DNA from: Isoetes taiwanensis | Taxonomy: Eukaryota; Streptophyta; Lycopodiopsida; Isoetales; Isoetaceae | Direction: 5' to 3' | Length of the DNA: 64,000 nt | Assembly (NCBI GenBank): GCA_021234155.1 | Contig: JAJEKV010000114.1 | Coordinates: 1,674,476 to 1,738,475, forward strand | Program-made: the position numbers and the translations under genes | Part shown: one piece after another, positions 48,052 through 60,699 of the stretch | How positions within the stretch are numbered: position 1 is the stretch's first letter | Layout of the letters: every line of letters starts with the position of its first letter | Notes under the pieces: model-generated | Seen by the model: only the letters and a program-made list of their open reading frames with translations | The model's database searches: none | Told to the model about the DNA's origin: nothing

Positions 48052-50623
48052 TTAGTGCCCTGATATCATCATCTGTCTCACGTCCTTCAAAATGCGGGGA
48101 TATTCATAAAACAGTCTAGAATGCTCCCCCTCTAAGCCTACTCGTGTATGTCTATTGTTTCCACTCAAGTTGTTACAGGGGCTGCCCCCTATAACAAGAT
48201 CAAATCCACTACTTTCTTCTACCAACTTTAGTAAGACTGAAGTAGTCAGCTGAGTTATATCTTCGAATAATAAGTGATGACCCCGTCCTGGTGGCTGAGT
48301 TTTTGACCACCAGGTTCGAAGTATTTGCCTATTGCTTTCTTCTTTCTCAACAGAGACCACGTAAATCAGGGGTATGCCTAGCCTGTACAGGGCTACCTCA
48401 GCTCCTCCTATACCTGAAAACAAGGATAATACTCGTACCCCTTGAGGGAACAAATCCTTCAACACAGAAAGATGAAATGCCACTGTATCTACTTGAAAAG
48501 AATTCCCAAGAGCCTTCAGCCTCTCTGTTCTGCTCAACCCTCTAGTATGATCCACATCAAACCCAAGGCAGGCTTCAACCTCATGGGCTTCAAGAGGAGC
48601 TAACTGATTTGGACCAACCCAAATCAAATTTCGTTTCTTGCATTCATAAAGAACCTGCTTTATCACATTATCTGGTGGTCTCCTTCCAATATACGGTTCT
48701 GATAACCTTGCAGCTCTTCTAGCTGCTGATGATACTGAGCAGGCAATTGTGCTTATTGTATTCAGCTTTTCTCTAGTGTCCCAATCAGGCCAATAGGAAA
48801 TTGATTGTGGAAATACTTGCTTGATAGTCTTGGACTGAGATATTGCTTTTCTACCATTCAGTGGCAGGTTGTGGATATACCCTCGAGGGCGTCGACAAAC
48901 CGAAAAGTATTGTGAGCACACAAATTCTGGTTGTATGCCAAACAAATGCCTAGAAATATTATACCATTCATTTCCAGGCATGCACTGAATATTCTCAAAG
49001 TAAAAATATGGAGGTCCTGCTGCAATTGCTGGCAAGCTTCTATGCATGGGAGTATAACCAGGAAGTCCAAAGCCAGTCAACCGTTGGTGAGCACCATGTT
49101 CAATGTGAGGCTTAAGGTGGCCCAAATTTGAGGGTCTCTTTCTTTTTCCCAGTCTGATTTGTTTAACCATCAAAGAGTCCTCAGTTGACTCATCACTTGA
49201 TGACTCCCAATCAAACTCCATCATGGAATCTGTTTCTTCTTGAACCTGAGCTGCATCCTGCATGATGCAATGGTTAGAATTCTTGAAAAGACAGCGAGAC
49301 TATATCAAACAGAGGTGCTTGCTTACTTGTAAGGCAAAATCTTCGTTTCCAAATGCATCAATCCAGTCAACTAGAGTAGCTTCATCGACATCTCCTGCAG
49401 TTGTTAATGATAAAAATTAGCTTTTGTGTAATCTATAGCTTCTTATAACATACTTACCACAAATTGTGATGGCTTTCTCCACAATAGAGGATTCATATCC
49501 CATGCTCAGAATCCTCGTGAACATGTCTGTCTCACTAGTCTGCAAAACCTAATGGTAGATGTGAAATTATGAACGTAAAATACTAATGGGCTTTGTAGAG
49601 TGTACATCTTCTTCTTCATTTGATCTCCCATTTGTTGAGTCCCTGAATGGATATAACATACACAAACTGGCATTATAAACAGGAGCTGGTGCAAAATTCC
49701 AGTTATTTTATATAACTTAAATCTATATAAAGGATGTTATTCCAAAGAATACAAATTTCTGAGTGCAAGCAGAGCCCAAAGTACCATTGAGTTCTTTTAA
49801 CGCAAATAAATCATCCAGTATCATATCAGGTTCTTGATCACCAAACCGATTAATGGCTTCTTCTATTAGCTGGCGGGAAAAGCCCATCTCTTCCCAATAT
49901 TGCACGCACCTGGATAGATGAAATGGCTGAAAACTTGTAGATTCAACATCCTGTTATCATAGGATCATGCTTAAATTGGCATGCAATGAATACTTTAGAG
50001 AATGTTTATGAAACCATGTTTGAATACCACAACATTAGGTATGATATTTTCTCTTCTACTGTTCTTCCAATGGGCTTGACCTTCTACAGGTATTTTTGTA
50101 AATTCCTGTTGGACTTGACCACTACTATCTTCACGAAGGATCTATTACAGAAGCAGCAAGTGTCAGCAAGGCATAAATGTTACAATTCAGATGATGAGAA
50201 TTTCAAAGGGGGTACCTGAAATTGAAGTATGTGCTCCACCAGCTTATCTTCGCTAGCGGTTCCTGCAAACAAGAGACAAACATGACGTTAATAAAGCTGG
50301 ATTTAACGTATGAAAATTCAGCAGATTAAGGAAGAAGTCATTAAGACCAATAGCTTCTATTGCACCACGAACAGTCTCAGCATCGAAGCCCATTGATGTC
50401 AGATGCCTCTGCATGTAGGATGATATCTCTTGATTCTAGGGCACATTTTCGCCCAAGTTAAAGAAAAAAAAATGTTGGATAGTGGTTATTGAGTTGATAA
50501 TAAGAGCTACCTCATTTTTCCAGACATCAAATTGCTTGCTTGATCTTCATCAGCAATGGGTAGAACTACGGTGAGAATTATTTCACCCTCATCCCCTGAT
50601 GAAGAGCTTGTAGTGTAAGCCAT
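48052..50623 (-). CDS. DRM: DRM-type de novo DNA (cytosine-5) methyltransferase
   Basis: The large last exon (49257-48052) encodes the rearranged catalytic domain. The C-terminal motifs come first (GLSRTERLKALGNSFQVDTV), followed by motif I (RVLSLFSGIGGAEVAL) and motif IV with the catalytic Cys (VIGGSPCNNLSGNNR), ending LFYEYPRILKDVR as in plant DRM2. Upstream exons: 50623-50511 (probable start), 50435-50348, 50262-50216, 49926-49785, 49642-49606, 49539-49458, 49394-49327. They encode three UBA domains (HLTSMGFDAETVRGAIEAIG; YWEEMGFSRQLIEEAINRFG; RILSMGYESSIVEKAITICG) and acidic linkers. DRM enzymes carry out RNA-directed DNA methylation in the nucleus. Phases do not add up at the first junction or at 49785/49642, so those boundaries are provisional. 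The catalytic part is intact. Confidence 0.9.
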
Positions 50624-50805
50624 TTCCTGCAATGCATTACAGAAGAAAGATAAAACTGTGTGCTATTGCTAACGTGAACTAACATCATCCATAAATAGCT
50701 ATTATTGCAGAGCTTTATGGTGACATGACATTACGTACTGCTACATATCATTTCTGGTCTGATAACGGTACCCAATTTTTTACCGGCTAAGTAATACTGT
50801 GTTAA
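50624..50805 (-). promoter_or_regulatory. DRM upstream region
   Basis: About 180 bp separate the DRM start from the Helitron-like terminus at 50806, so promoter or leader sequence must lie here or inside the element. No convincing TATA box was seen (TAAATAG near 50693 is weak). Confidence 0.3.
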
Positions 50806-52429
50806 CTAGAAAATTGCAACGTGTGCATCCTAGAGGTAAGTGATTTATGAGGTACCTGTGTGGTTTTGGTAGACGTAAAGGTCCAGAGCAGGCAATTTTA
50901 TTGTGTTTCATACTGCCATTATAAACCATAATAATGGCCTAGTTTTTTTTACTTAGGTTTGAAAATTAATTTTTTTTTTGAAGTTTTTAAACAATAGAAG
51001 TTTTCCAGCTTAAGTGCAGTACAATACAAAGGAATTTACATCTAAACTTCAATAGTAATACAAGTTTTTAAAATTAATTTTCATTGTATTCAAAAGTTCT
51101 ACAAAGTAAAGATCAGTGATCTTTATTCGAGAAATAAAAAACAATGATCTCCATGGAAACCTGCAAGAAAAAGCAAGTTAAAATTTGCATGCAACAAGTT
51201 TTATCAAGAACATGCAAGAAACCTCTCCACGAGGCGCCAAACTCAGTAATGAAGCGGCTGTTAAGATTAGAATACATGTCGCCCGGAACAAAGAAAGCAA
51301 TGAGCACCATAATGCTGAAACTTCTCAAAACATCTCAAAACTTTTGCCACACTTTGCCAAACTCCATCGGCAAAAGTAAGCGGCCCGGCAAATTGAAACC
51401 TTGGCGCCATCTTGAACTTCGAGAAAAAAATGACCGCCATGTCAGCAGGAGTTAAGACAATACTTGAAAAGAAAAGCTAACATCAAAGAAAAAAGAATTT
51501 ATACCTCCGCCATATCCGCGCATTGCGTGGCGGGGCCGAAATTACTACTTGATAGACCTTTCACGTCGGGTAATGGCGAGAGAAGGCGTTTGACATATAA
51601 TGCTTTGGCAGTAAAATTAGGGGGAACATTTAAGCCATATTTAGGCCCATATTAAAAGCAGGTAATCTCTAGCGGTGGCTTCCCTCTCCTCAGCCCTTCC
51701 TTCCTTTGGTTGATACTTGGATTTTTCAAGTTTGTGGCGTGTGATGATGCCCGCGTGGTAGCGAAAAAGTTCTCCCCAATTTTTACGTTGGGTAATCCCA
51801 GCCTTGACGGCGAGGCCCTTACGAACCCTGCGCCACCTTGCACCTGCGTAAGGGCACACTCTTGTAGATTACCTAACATAAAGCCCATTGCAGTAAATGT
51901 CGGACATGGGCATGTTATAGCCGACCTTAAATGGCAAAAAAATCCGAGGGGGATCCTCAAAAAATGCCGGTGTAATTTTTTTTTTGAGCGTGGCTATAAC
52001 ATGTCAAAGGCCACAAATATACCACGGATATGCCCGTGGCTATAACATGGCGATCCAGATATATATGGGGGAGACATAAAGCTCTGCAATAATACTTGGC
52101 GTCCTTGGGGCCCTTCTAAAGCTGGTGCATTTATGGGCTCCGATTTGGGCTTGGATTCGGGGGGTATTAGACTCATGGAATAGGGGTATTAGACATGGGT
52201 TCGAAAATAGGGGGTTCACGAAAAATTTAGCCATCGGAAAAATTATTCCAATAGTTAAGATCATTTCCGGTCACACGCATAGGGGAAGAAAATAAGTAAT
52301 AGCAAATACAAGGGCAATTTATTAAAAAGGTAGAAAATGAATATCAGGACACAAACTTTGGCGGGATTTTAAAGGGGTTACGTTAGGTTTGTTAAGTTTC
52401 ATTTTAGGGTTTCATTTATATAATATAGA
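50806..52429 (-). mobile_element. Second Helitron-like element (weaker)
   Basis: Minus orientation: 5' TCTATATTATATAAATG (from 52429) resembles the 5' end of the 45-48 kb Helitron. The 3' end TTGCAATTTTCTAG|T (50809-50806) matches its GCAATTTTCTAG|T. The hairpin before the 3' end is weak (TGCA...TGCA) and the base before the 5' TC is T rather than A, so the boundaries are less sure. Inside is a family-2 TIR element (51911-52049). Short ORFs at 51.14-51.66 kb are unrecognised. Confidence 0.35.
51911..52049. mobile_element. Short TIR element, family 2, copy 2
   Basis: 139 bp bounded by CATGTTATAGCC and GGCTATAACATG. Its right half (GTGGCTATAACATGTCAAAG) is the reverse complement of the left half of the element at 11696-11838. 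Confidence 0.6.
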
Positions 52430-52995
52430 AGACTTAATGGTACCGTTTTTTTTTAACATTTGATTTCCTTTCTGCGTTGAACCATGGCGTTAGCATCGGT
52501 GCGCGACAAGTTCTTCAAAAATGATGGCCGAGGCGTGCTTGGTCCTCGCCTCGCTTTCCGATCTTTAACTTGTTTGCCATCTTTCCAGCTCTTTGCTTTT
52601 GATTCTAGGAGCTCTTATTTCAATTAGAGTCTTTAGGCTAGAAGCGGGGAGAGGAAACATTATGATTCATTCTAGCTCTTCAAACAAGCTGGGATGAGCA
52701 GGCACCTAAAGTGCTTGGATCGATTACTCGATGTATGTCTTTATCAGTTGAAAAACTTATCAAAGTGAATCATTTTGTTACATTGCATTTCTATTACCTA
52801 CCAATCTTGATTTCTAGTCACATCTTGCATTTTTTTTCCCTCATATATTTAATCTCCCAGAAAATGTTGGTTCATGACCCTTTAATTTTTCCCTTGGTTA
52901 AATTTGTTTGTGCTTAGTTCTAGTTAAATGCGATATATGGCTTAGGAATATATCGATAGTTGCTTATGTTTGTGTATTTTGGCTTGCAAGTGGTG
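52430..52995. other. Intergenic, nothing recognised
   Basis: Only short open frames; no domain or repeat noted. Confidence 0.4.
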
Positions 52996-53053
52996 AGAAT
53001 AGAATAGAATAGAATAGAATAAATAGAATAGAATAAATAGAATAGAATAGAAT
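52996..53053. repeat. (AGAAT)n microsatellite
   Basis: About eleven AGAAT/AGAATAA units in 58 bp. Confidence 0.95.
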
Positions 53054-56000
53054 GGGAATAGAGTTTTTAAGCGTCCACGAATACTGGTTGGCCTATGGGA
53101 CCCTAAACAAAGGCGACAAAGCGTGTCTTGTGGTTAAAAAGCCACAGCCACAGGAAATGTTTTAGAGGAAAAACTATGCTTGATATGCATTATGCTTGCA
53201 TCTTTAATACAATTGTATAGGGCAGTTCAATACCATCACGAGGACACAGGCGAGGTCTGGTGCATCCATAACCTCACGGAGGTATGACCCCCACAAACCC
53301 AAGCGGCGTGGTATTCACTCATACAGCGGTTGGCCGGGCACTAATGTCGAACATCTGCTCTCGGATATGCGCCAAGGCGAATCCCGGAGGGCGACATTCA
53401 TCCTCAATGGCGCCACGGTGGCAACAGCAAAAGCCTGCGCTCTTGTGCTTCCCAAACCCGTCGTCTTGTCTCAATGCGGGCGATGTGCACCCGTCCAGCC
53501 TAAAGTCTGTGCTTGCTTCTTCATGCAAGCAAATGATATGTTTTGCGGGGCTATAGATATGTCTAAGGATGTGCATCTTGATGAAAAAACATGCATCAGG
53601 CTTAAAATGCATAAGATTTAGCTCTCATTTTTAAGGGGCCAAAGGTTAAGGGACTTCAAATGAGTTGGAGAATGCTCTCTCTATGTTTTGTGAACCTTCT
53701 TAATGATCTATGGTAATGGATAACAATGAAGAAGATGTGTGTTCTGATTGCTTTGATTTTTTGGGCACGTGCAACTTAAGGTACGCAATATGGAAATGAT
53801 AATTATATGGTATGGTTATTCTTAGAGTCTGCTTTAGGTAGGTGCATTTGAGTTAGGATTGCATACTTGCTAGTGTTGATTTATTCTTCCATTTATTTAT
53901 TAGATTTGTTTTAGGAGAGATAAGGCAGCATGCATTATGCTGTGTATGGATGCTTAGCTTTATGTTGTTGCATGGATAATAGCTTAGGTGGTATTTGTCA
54001 AGTTTGTCCTTAGTAGAGGTGCATGCCTATTGTTGGATCAATGTCTCCGGTGGCATATGGTGAAGAGGCTTTACATGGCTGGGTCTAAACAATATTGATA
54101 ATGACGACTTACTAAGAGATATTTCGTGAAAGTAAAGGTTTTGCAATGATATTTCCAACGGGCCAGCCATCGGGTCATGGCTCATTATATGATAACAATG
54201 TACATACGCATCATATGGATCGCCGCCACCAACCACGTCGGTGGCATAAAATGCCGTGCTCACGTTAGCCGGCGATGGACACGGAACGACGCTTAATAAT
54301 AACGCGCATAATGATTAACGACGCCAGTTGTCGCATCGACATCGCCGCTTAACGCGCTTCACGCCGCGAACAAACACTATCCCTGCAGTGACAGGCTTTA
54401 ACGAATGGAACTTTCGACCGCCAATGCGCACCACACATTTCATCGCCATCCATCTACGTGTTCAAATAGCCACCTGAACCTTTACCATTTGTCATTCCAG
54501 CTATTTCAAATACCCAATCCGCCTTCCAAGTAATCTAGACATACGAGCCAAGTACGCCGCAAATAGCAAAACACAACGCATTCGGTCTAAGAAGATCGGT
54601 CATGCACCTACGATTGCCTGGCTTCGCCACACCAGCAGAAGCAGGTAATAAATCTGTATCAACCACGGAGGATGCTCTCACCGCCAAGTTCTACCCTACT
54701 TTAACACATCCTTTTTGATATACTCCCCGCAATCTTGGGACATCGGTGCGAACTATGCACGCTTAGCATGAAGGTAGCCATGCTTAAATGACATGTAACC
54801 TCGTCATCACGCATCACACTAGAAGAAAATCCCTACCTTTTGCGACGTTTTGAAACGTAGCACCTGTAAAATGAATTACAATACAAGCCCAAAACAACGC
54901 CTCAAATCGTATAACGTAAATATGTTGCACTGAGGGTCCTACAACGACATTATCGGAACGCAAAGTGGCGAACTATCAAAAGCGTTAACAACCCAACGTA
55001 CGGTATTTTTTAGTATGCATTTTACCTTAACTCAATATGAATTTTTACTAATTTATTAACGTTTCAAAGCGCTTTGAAAATGGTACCGTATTATTCAACA
55101 TTAAAACATAAAACATGTTTAAGACATGTTGCGTTTTATATGTTCAAAATAGCAAAATGTTACAAAGCTACCAAAGAGTCGTTATTCAAATATCATTGCG
55201 AAATATAGTCGCCTCGCACCACTCACCAACATCGTCATGTACTTGACACTTCAAGAATGTCAATATTTTACATATGGCCTGAATTTATCAAAATTTCTAC
55301 TTGCACATCCAACACGGTATATTGCTTCAACCGTCATGAATGAAGGATATAAATCTCAAAATTAATTGAAAAAGCTAAGAAACTCGTATGCACTTCCTGA
55401 AGAACCGTGATTCCATGTTCAAGTTAAATTGCTTTTGTGAATTTCATGTTTATGTCCCAAAGTTTTTTTCCATGGGTCACATTGAAACTTATAAAATTAA
55501 GTAATTATAAGTAATATTTAGAAGTGAAAGATGATAATTAATTTTAGGGGATATACAACGAAGTTCAAATATTATTCTTCTGTCACTCTGGAGTTCTTTT
55601 TCGAGATCTTTGTTCAAACCCTAAGTAATCGGACTAAAATTAAAATCAAAGTATACTCACATCAGGACATTTTATTTTTGAAGGACTGAGCCTGGCCATT
55701 CTATAAGGAGAGGAATACTACTGTATAAAACTTCACCCCACCCAATACAACATCTAAACAATATAAGAGCAAAAACTGAATCAGATATTACCCCAACACA
55801 CCATGAAGTAATGATTGAGCACCAACGCTGACAATTGGTTAAGCATCAAAAGGATCCGGCCCATCCAAATGCATAAGACCTTTTGAATATGCGAGTATGA
55901 TTCCTTTCCAAACAGACTTAAATGGACCCATGTAAGCCAAACAAATGCCTTTTGCCAAATATCCCACGGATAGACTACACCTGCCATCAACCGGTGTTGA

Positions 56001-59000
56001 AATTTCGAAGCTTACACCACGGTACGCAGTAGCGTTCGAATTGTTCTGCCCCTTCAGGTACATAAGTGGACAAAGTGCGATACTCGACGAAATTTGTGCA
56101 CCGTAATATTAACGCACAACACAACGGTTGCTCATAAAACAAATACTTTGGGATGAGTAATTTATTCCGCATCACCGGCACGCTTGCTGATCCTGTAGAA
56201 ACCACCCCAAAGCGCTTACTTGGACGGCGAGGCGGGGCATCGCCCGCAGCGTAAGACTTTGTATGGAATTACCAACTTATTCATGGACACGCCGCCATGA
56301 ATCACCCGCGCTTGGGCTGACCACCGCAGCCACCGAGAAGGAACATACGCACAGCCCACCATGCAGGAATCTTACTTTAAATCTTCCCTACGCCAAGAAT
56401 CGGCTTTTGATTATTATACCAATCATATCATATACACACTGGGATCTCCATCGACAAAGTGAGGCCATTGGTGGACTAAGATGTCGTGAGGGACTAACAC
56501 CACTCAATGGAATTCACCAATTAACTTAAGGAAGTAAGATGGTGGAAATGAAATAGATTATGGCTGCCTCCTTACTTGTGGCGAAATCTTCGAAACAATA
56601 CATTAGGGTAAGGCTGCCAATGGCCTAGACGTATAGAATTCACACAAAAAGCACTGACGAACTCGGCCCATATTGTACGGCCAGTAAAATGCCCCCGGCA
56701 AACCCTTTTCTTCCAATACAGAACCCGCTACTTTTTATTTAATGTCTACAGAGCACCCAAATCTAAAAGCCTACTGAGAAAAACAAAAAGGCAATTTCAA
56801 AAAAATACATACTACTAAGAGCTACTCTAAAATTCTTTTGAGTGATGTACGTAACTTTTGTTCCATCCTTCTCTCCATGCCATTCACGTAATCTCTCGCT
56901 AAAGACCGCATTACTTAAAACTTGAATTCAACTGTGAAACCTAATAACCATATTTTTAAGAACAATACAAAGCAGGTCACTGCAAAAAAGAAAGAGTAAT
57001 ATCAAGATCAATATGTTATCGCCGATGTCTCATATCCAAAACCACCTCACATCGCCGGACAGCAAATGTAATCAAGGGTTACATTTACATACAATGAAAT
57101 TGTTCAAGAAGAAGTGTAGAGCATGCATAAATAAAAACTCATGGAAACTACAACTAAAAAATGCAATACACACATGAAGTTAAGTAATGTACAGAGCGCA
57201 CGGACACCTCTGTAACAATGTCATTCTCCCGCCACTGCCCCGCTCCCTATTCCCCTTCCGCAGACTGCTAAGTCATTTTGACCAAGAGGGGATGGGAGAT
57301 CCCAGAGAGTATATGACCCTATAGTGACAGTATAGGCAATGAGTAATTTTCTTGCAATGATGTGATTGTGAGGGAGTGTCGTGAAAAGAATAGGACTATG
57401 ATTTGATTGTGAGGGACTGGAATGACACCAAGACAAAGAGGACCATATAGATTAATATACCCAACGTTTGACACTTTTGAATTTCATTTTGTACGCCCTT
57501 CTAATAGTGGCATCACTATCATCAACCATCCCATCAAACGAGGTAATAATAAAGGCCCCGACATACAAAGCGGTCGCGAGGATGGTCAAAAGAGCTCCAC
57601 ACTATGGCAAGATATCCATTTGCTTAGAAGGACTAAGGACCCTCTATCTATCAATCAATCTCCTACACATCCTTTCTTTTGCACTTGTGTAGACCGTGTT
57701 AACGATCCGGCGGGAGTCTAGAAAGACCAAATCTCCAGACGATTTGAAATGAACGAAGATCACATAAATCCAAAACCAATAGCCTCCCATTTAATTTGCG
57801 CTCTAATGATCACCTGATATTTACACACAAAATTTCATGTCTTGGAAGACTAGAATCAAAATCGCGTATAAGCGTGTTAAAGAGAATATAGGTTATTTAA
57901 CGAAGAATGCCAGGATCAGGTTGACTATGTAGATGCAAAGAAACTAAGAAAACTCCATTTCGTGCAACAAAACCTCCAAAGACACTCACAGAATTTAGAA
58001 AGTTTACTTACAATCAAACAAATGAAACAACATCAATTACTACAAAAGCCTTCCTGCTTGATGTGATGTTTATAATGTAACTTCTATTTGCAATGGCGTT
58101 TAGCTTCCATATACGCCAAAATCAGAAAAGACAAATTTCATAGCTTGGTTAAATGAAGAGAGTTATGTATGAGGACCAAAATTTAGAAATAATAGAGTTG
58201 AAGAACAACTCCATGCATTTATAAGAATTGTTCCACTTTTTTTTTAAAGACATTTAAAGGCGTGAGGAGGTTAAAGGAGATACCGCGGCGTGAGGATTCG
58301 CTGGTTTCCACCCTTGCAAACCCCAAACGACGAAGAGTAGGATTTGTAATCAGGAAATGTATGAAGGCACACCTAAAAAAATACAATAATACTAATAAAA
58401 GGGAGGTGGGGACATAAGATGGTAAACACAATAGGACAAGAAAAAACCCCGAGCAACCACACGTGAAGACCTAAGACCCACGCAAGCAAATCTTGGAAGG
58501 ATTCTGAGTGAGTGTGAGCCCAAGTCGAGTCAGAGTGAGAGGAAATCAATCCCTCCCACCCCACCTCCCATTTTTTAACTCCGTGATCTATTATTACAGA
58601 AGTGCCATTAGGCGTAAAGGCCTGGGCCGCTCCGCTAAGCAGCAGATGAGGCTGCAGAGCTTGCATGAGCGCCACAAAATGTTAACGCATTTCGGGAGTG
58701 CAGCAAGGAAAAAGGAGCTGCCTACAAGATTATGGCTACATGGCCTCATCTCCGAGCACATTTGTTTTACATTACATGTGAAGAGCTTAGAATACTGTCA
58801 ATTTAGAGCTTGTAAATGCTAAAAGTTTTATATGTTCTTTGGGACTGTACCTCAAGTGACCAGCTGGACTTTGTGCTATATGATTTTGAGGGTGCAAATG
58901 ACTTTGTGTTGATTTTAAATTGTTAAATTTTAAAATGTTCTCTTTTGTTTTAGATGACATTGTCTTATTGTTGGACATGAGATATAGGTTCATTTTTGTT

Positions 59001-60255
59001 ACACAATTATATTGTAGGATATCTAGTTTAGTGGTGTATTTTGTGGCGCTTAAATGGACAAGAAGTTTTAGTTGTCTTTATCCACAATTCAAAGTTTTGA
59101 TAGTCTTCTGAAGGTGTTATTCGTAATGTAGTAGTGTCAAAAGTGATTAGATATTAACAAAAAGTTGCAGTTGGAGTTTCAAGTGTTTAGGGCATTTTGG
59201 GTGTTATGTGTGTGGTTTTCACTTTTATACACTATTATATATGGTGCATTGAATGTTCATACTTTTGACAAGCGCACGCGCCTACCTCTATCTTTTGATC
59301 TTGTATAAATAATATGGACTATATCCATGACTTGCATTCTATGTGACACGTGAATTTGTTTCCTTATTTGAAAGTGAGGCCATTCAGTTTCTACTGGGTT
59401 TGGCATAAATTTTTCTTTTGTGTTTCAGTTTATTCACGTAATTTTATGTTATCAAAAATCTGATGTGTTTATTTTGCAAAATTTACTGATCTTGTAACGG
59501 CGCCGTGAATTAGAAAATCTCCAAAATTGCACGATGCAGGCGTCACTTTGTAATCGCCTTTTTTTCGTTCTTTAAAATTTTATTAACGCACCAGTTGCCG
59601 CCTTCGGCGTAAGTTTTTCTATCTTTCGACGGATCTCTCGAACTTATTAATTTTGCTTTCGCCGCATTATTACATCTCCGTAATGTGTTGTTTTAGGTCT
59701 TCAATCACTTTTGTTACAATGGAGCTGGATTTCAATGCTCTTTTAAAGGTCGGCCAGATTTGTCAGATCATGATTTTTTCCTTTCGGCGTATGCTCTTCA
59801 AGTCGGATCGATAATCGTATGATCGAAAGCGTAGAAGAGCGGTAGATCAACCATCGTGCCCTTGGCCACATTCATTCTCCGATGAATATCTCAAAAACTG
59901 CTCCCTTTATCTCGTTTTTCTATACCGCGAGTCGCTTTTTGTTGTTGGGTTAAGTCGCACTACAAATACTATATTTCTTTGGCATTATTTACATTTCTTC
60001 AATAGGTGGATCCACTTGCTATATGCTCGATAGGTCATTCAGAAAGGAATGTCCAAAAGTCTCATGCACTCTTTTGTGCCTTCCTTCTTATATGATGAAT
60101 GTCACCAAACCTAAGGAAATCACCCAAGAAGAATTATTTTGGTGTGGATGTGATGATCGGTGTTACATGAACTGCAAATTCTCTTTCCAACCCTTTGATG
60201 TGTTCCGTATGTTGCCGCATACGCTTCCCATTTAAATAGCGCATCTTTTCTCTCT
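53054..60255. other. Long intergenic stretch, weak exon candidates only
   Basis: No gene I can name. The most protein-like pieces are two. One is a basic frame after a TTACAG acceptor at 58602-58820 (RRKGLGRSAKQQMRLQSLHE), possibly a terminal exon. The other is a Cys-rich frame at 60008-60235 (WCGCDDRCYMNCKFSFQPF) after a CAATAG acceptor. The frame at 53284-53556 is unrecognised. GC-richer patches near 54.25-54.45 and 56.2-56.35 kb carry no long ORF. Confidence 0.35.
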
Positions 60256-60690
60256 TCATTTCTGTTTCCTCTTTATACTAAAAAGGCCCAATCTATAATA
60301 TTTTCCTTGACCAAAATAAATGGATTTAAGTACCATCATTGAGTCTTCTGCAGAGCAAATAAGTAAAATCAAGTTAGTAGTCAGCAATTCCCGCCGCGAA
60401 TGCTAAGTATGAATTCGCCAGAAATCAGATATATTTCAGTTACCTATGAGATCGTCTGCTCCGCAGTACAAACCCCAACTTTCCCTACTGGCTTCTCTGC
60501 AAGTGTTAAGGTTTTCTCGCGGGTAGTAGCTGGTAAATGAAGCAGGCGGTTCATTGGTATCAAGAATTTCGCATGAGCACCCGCGATCATTTGTGGCAGA
60601 AGTTAAGAAGACTTGTTGTATTTTTCTTCCATGATGATATCGCTTATCATGGTGATTCATCTTTATGCTATGTGAAACTTGTAGGTTCAC
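60256..60690 (-). CDS. Candidate last two exons of an unknown gene
   Basis: A GGTGCAG acceptor starts exon 60690-60444, open in phase 0 and ending in an ATAG/GTAACTG donor. The next exon, 60347-60256, follows a CTCTGCAG acceptor and closes with TGA; the two join in phase for about 112 residues. The protein has several Cys (CSCEILDTNEPPASFTSYYP, ESWGLYCGADDLI). No family recognised and no upstream exons found, so it may be a fragment. Confidence 0.3.
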
Positions 60691-60699
60691 CTGCACCGG

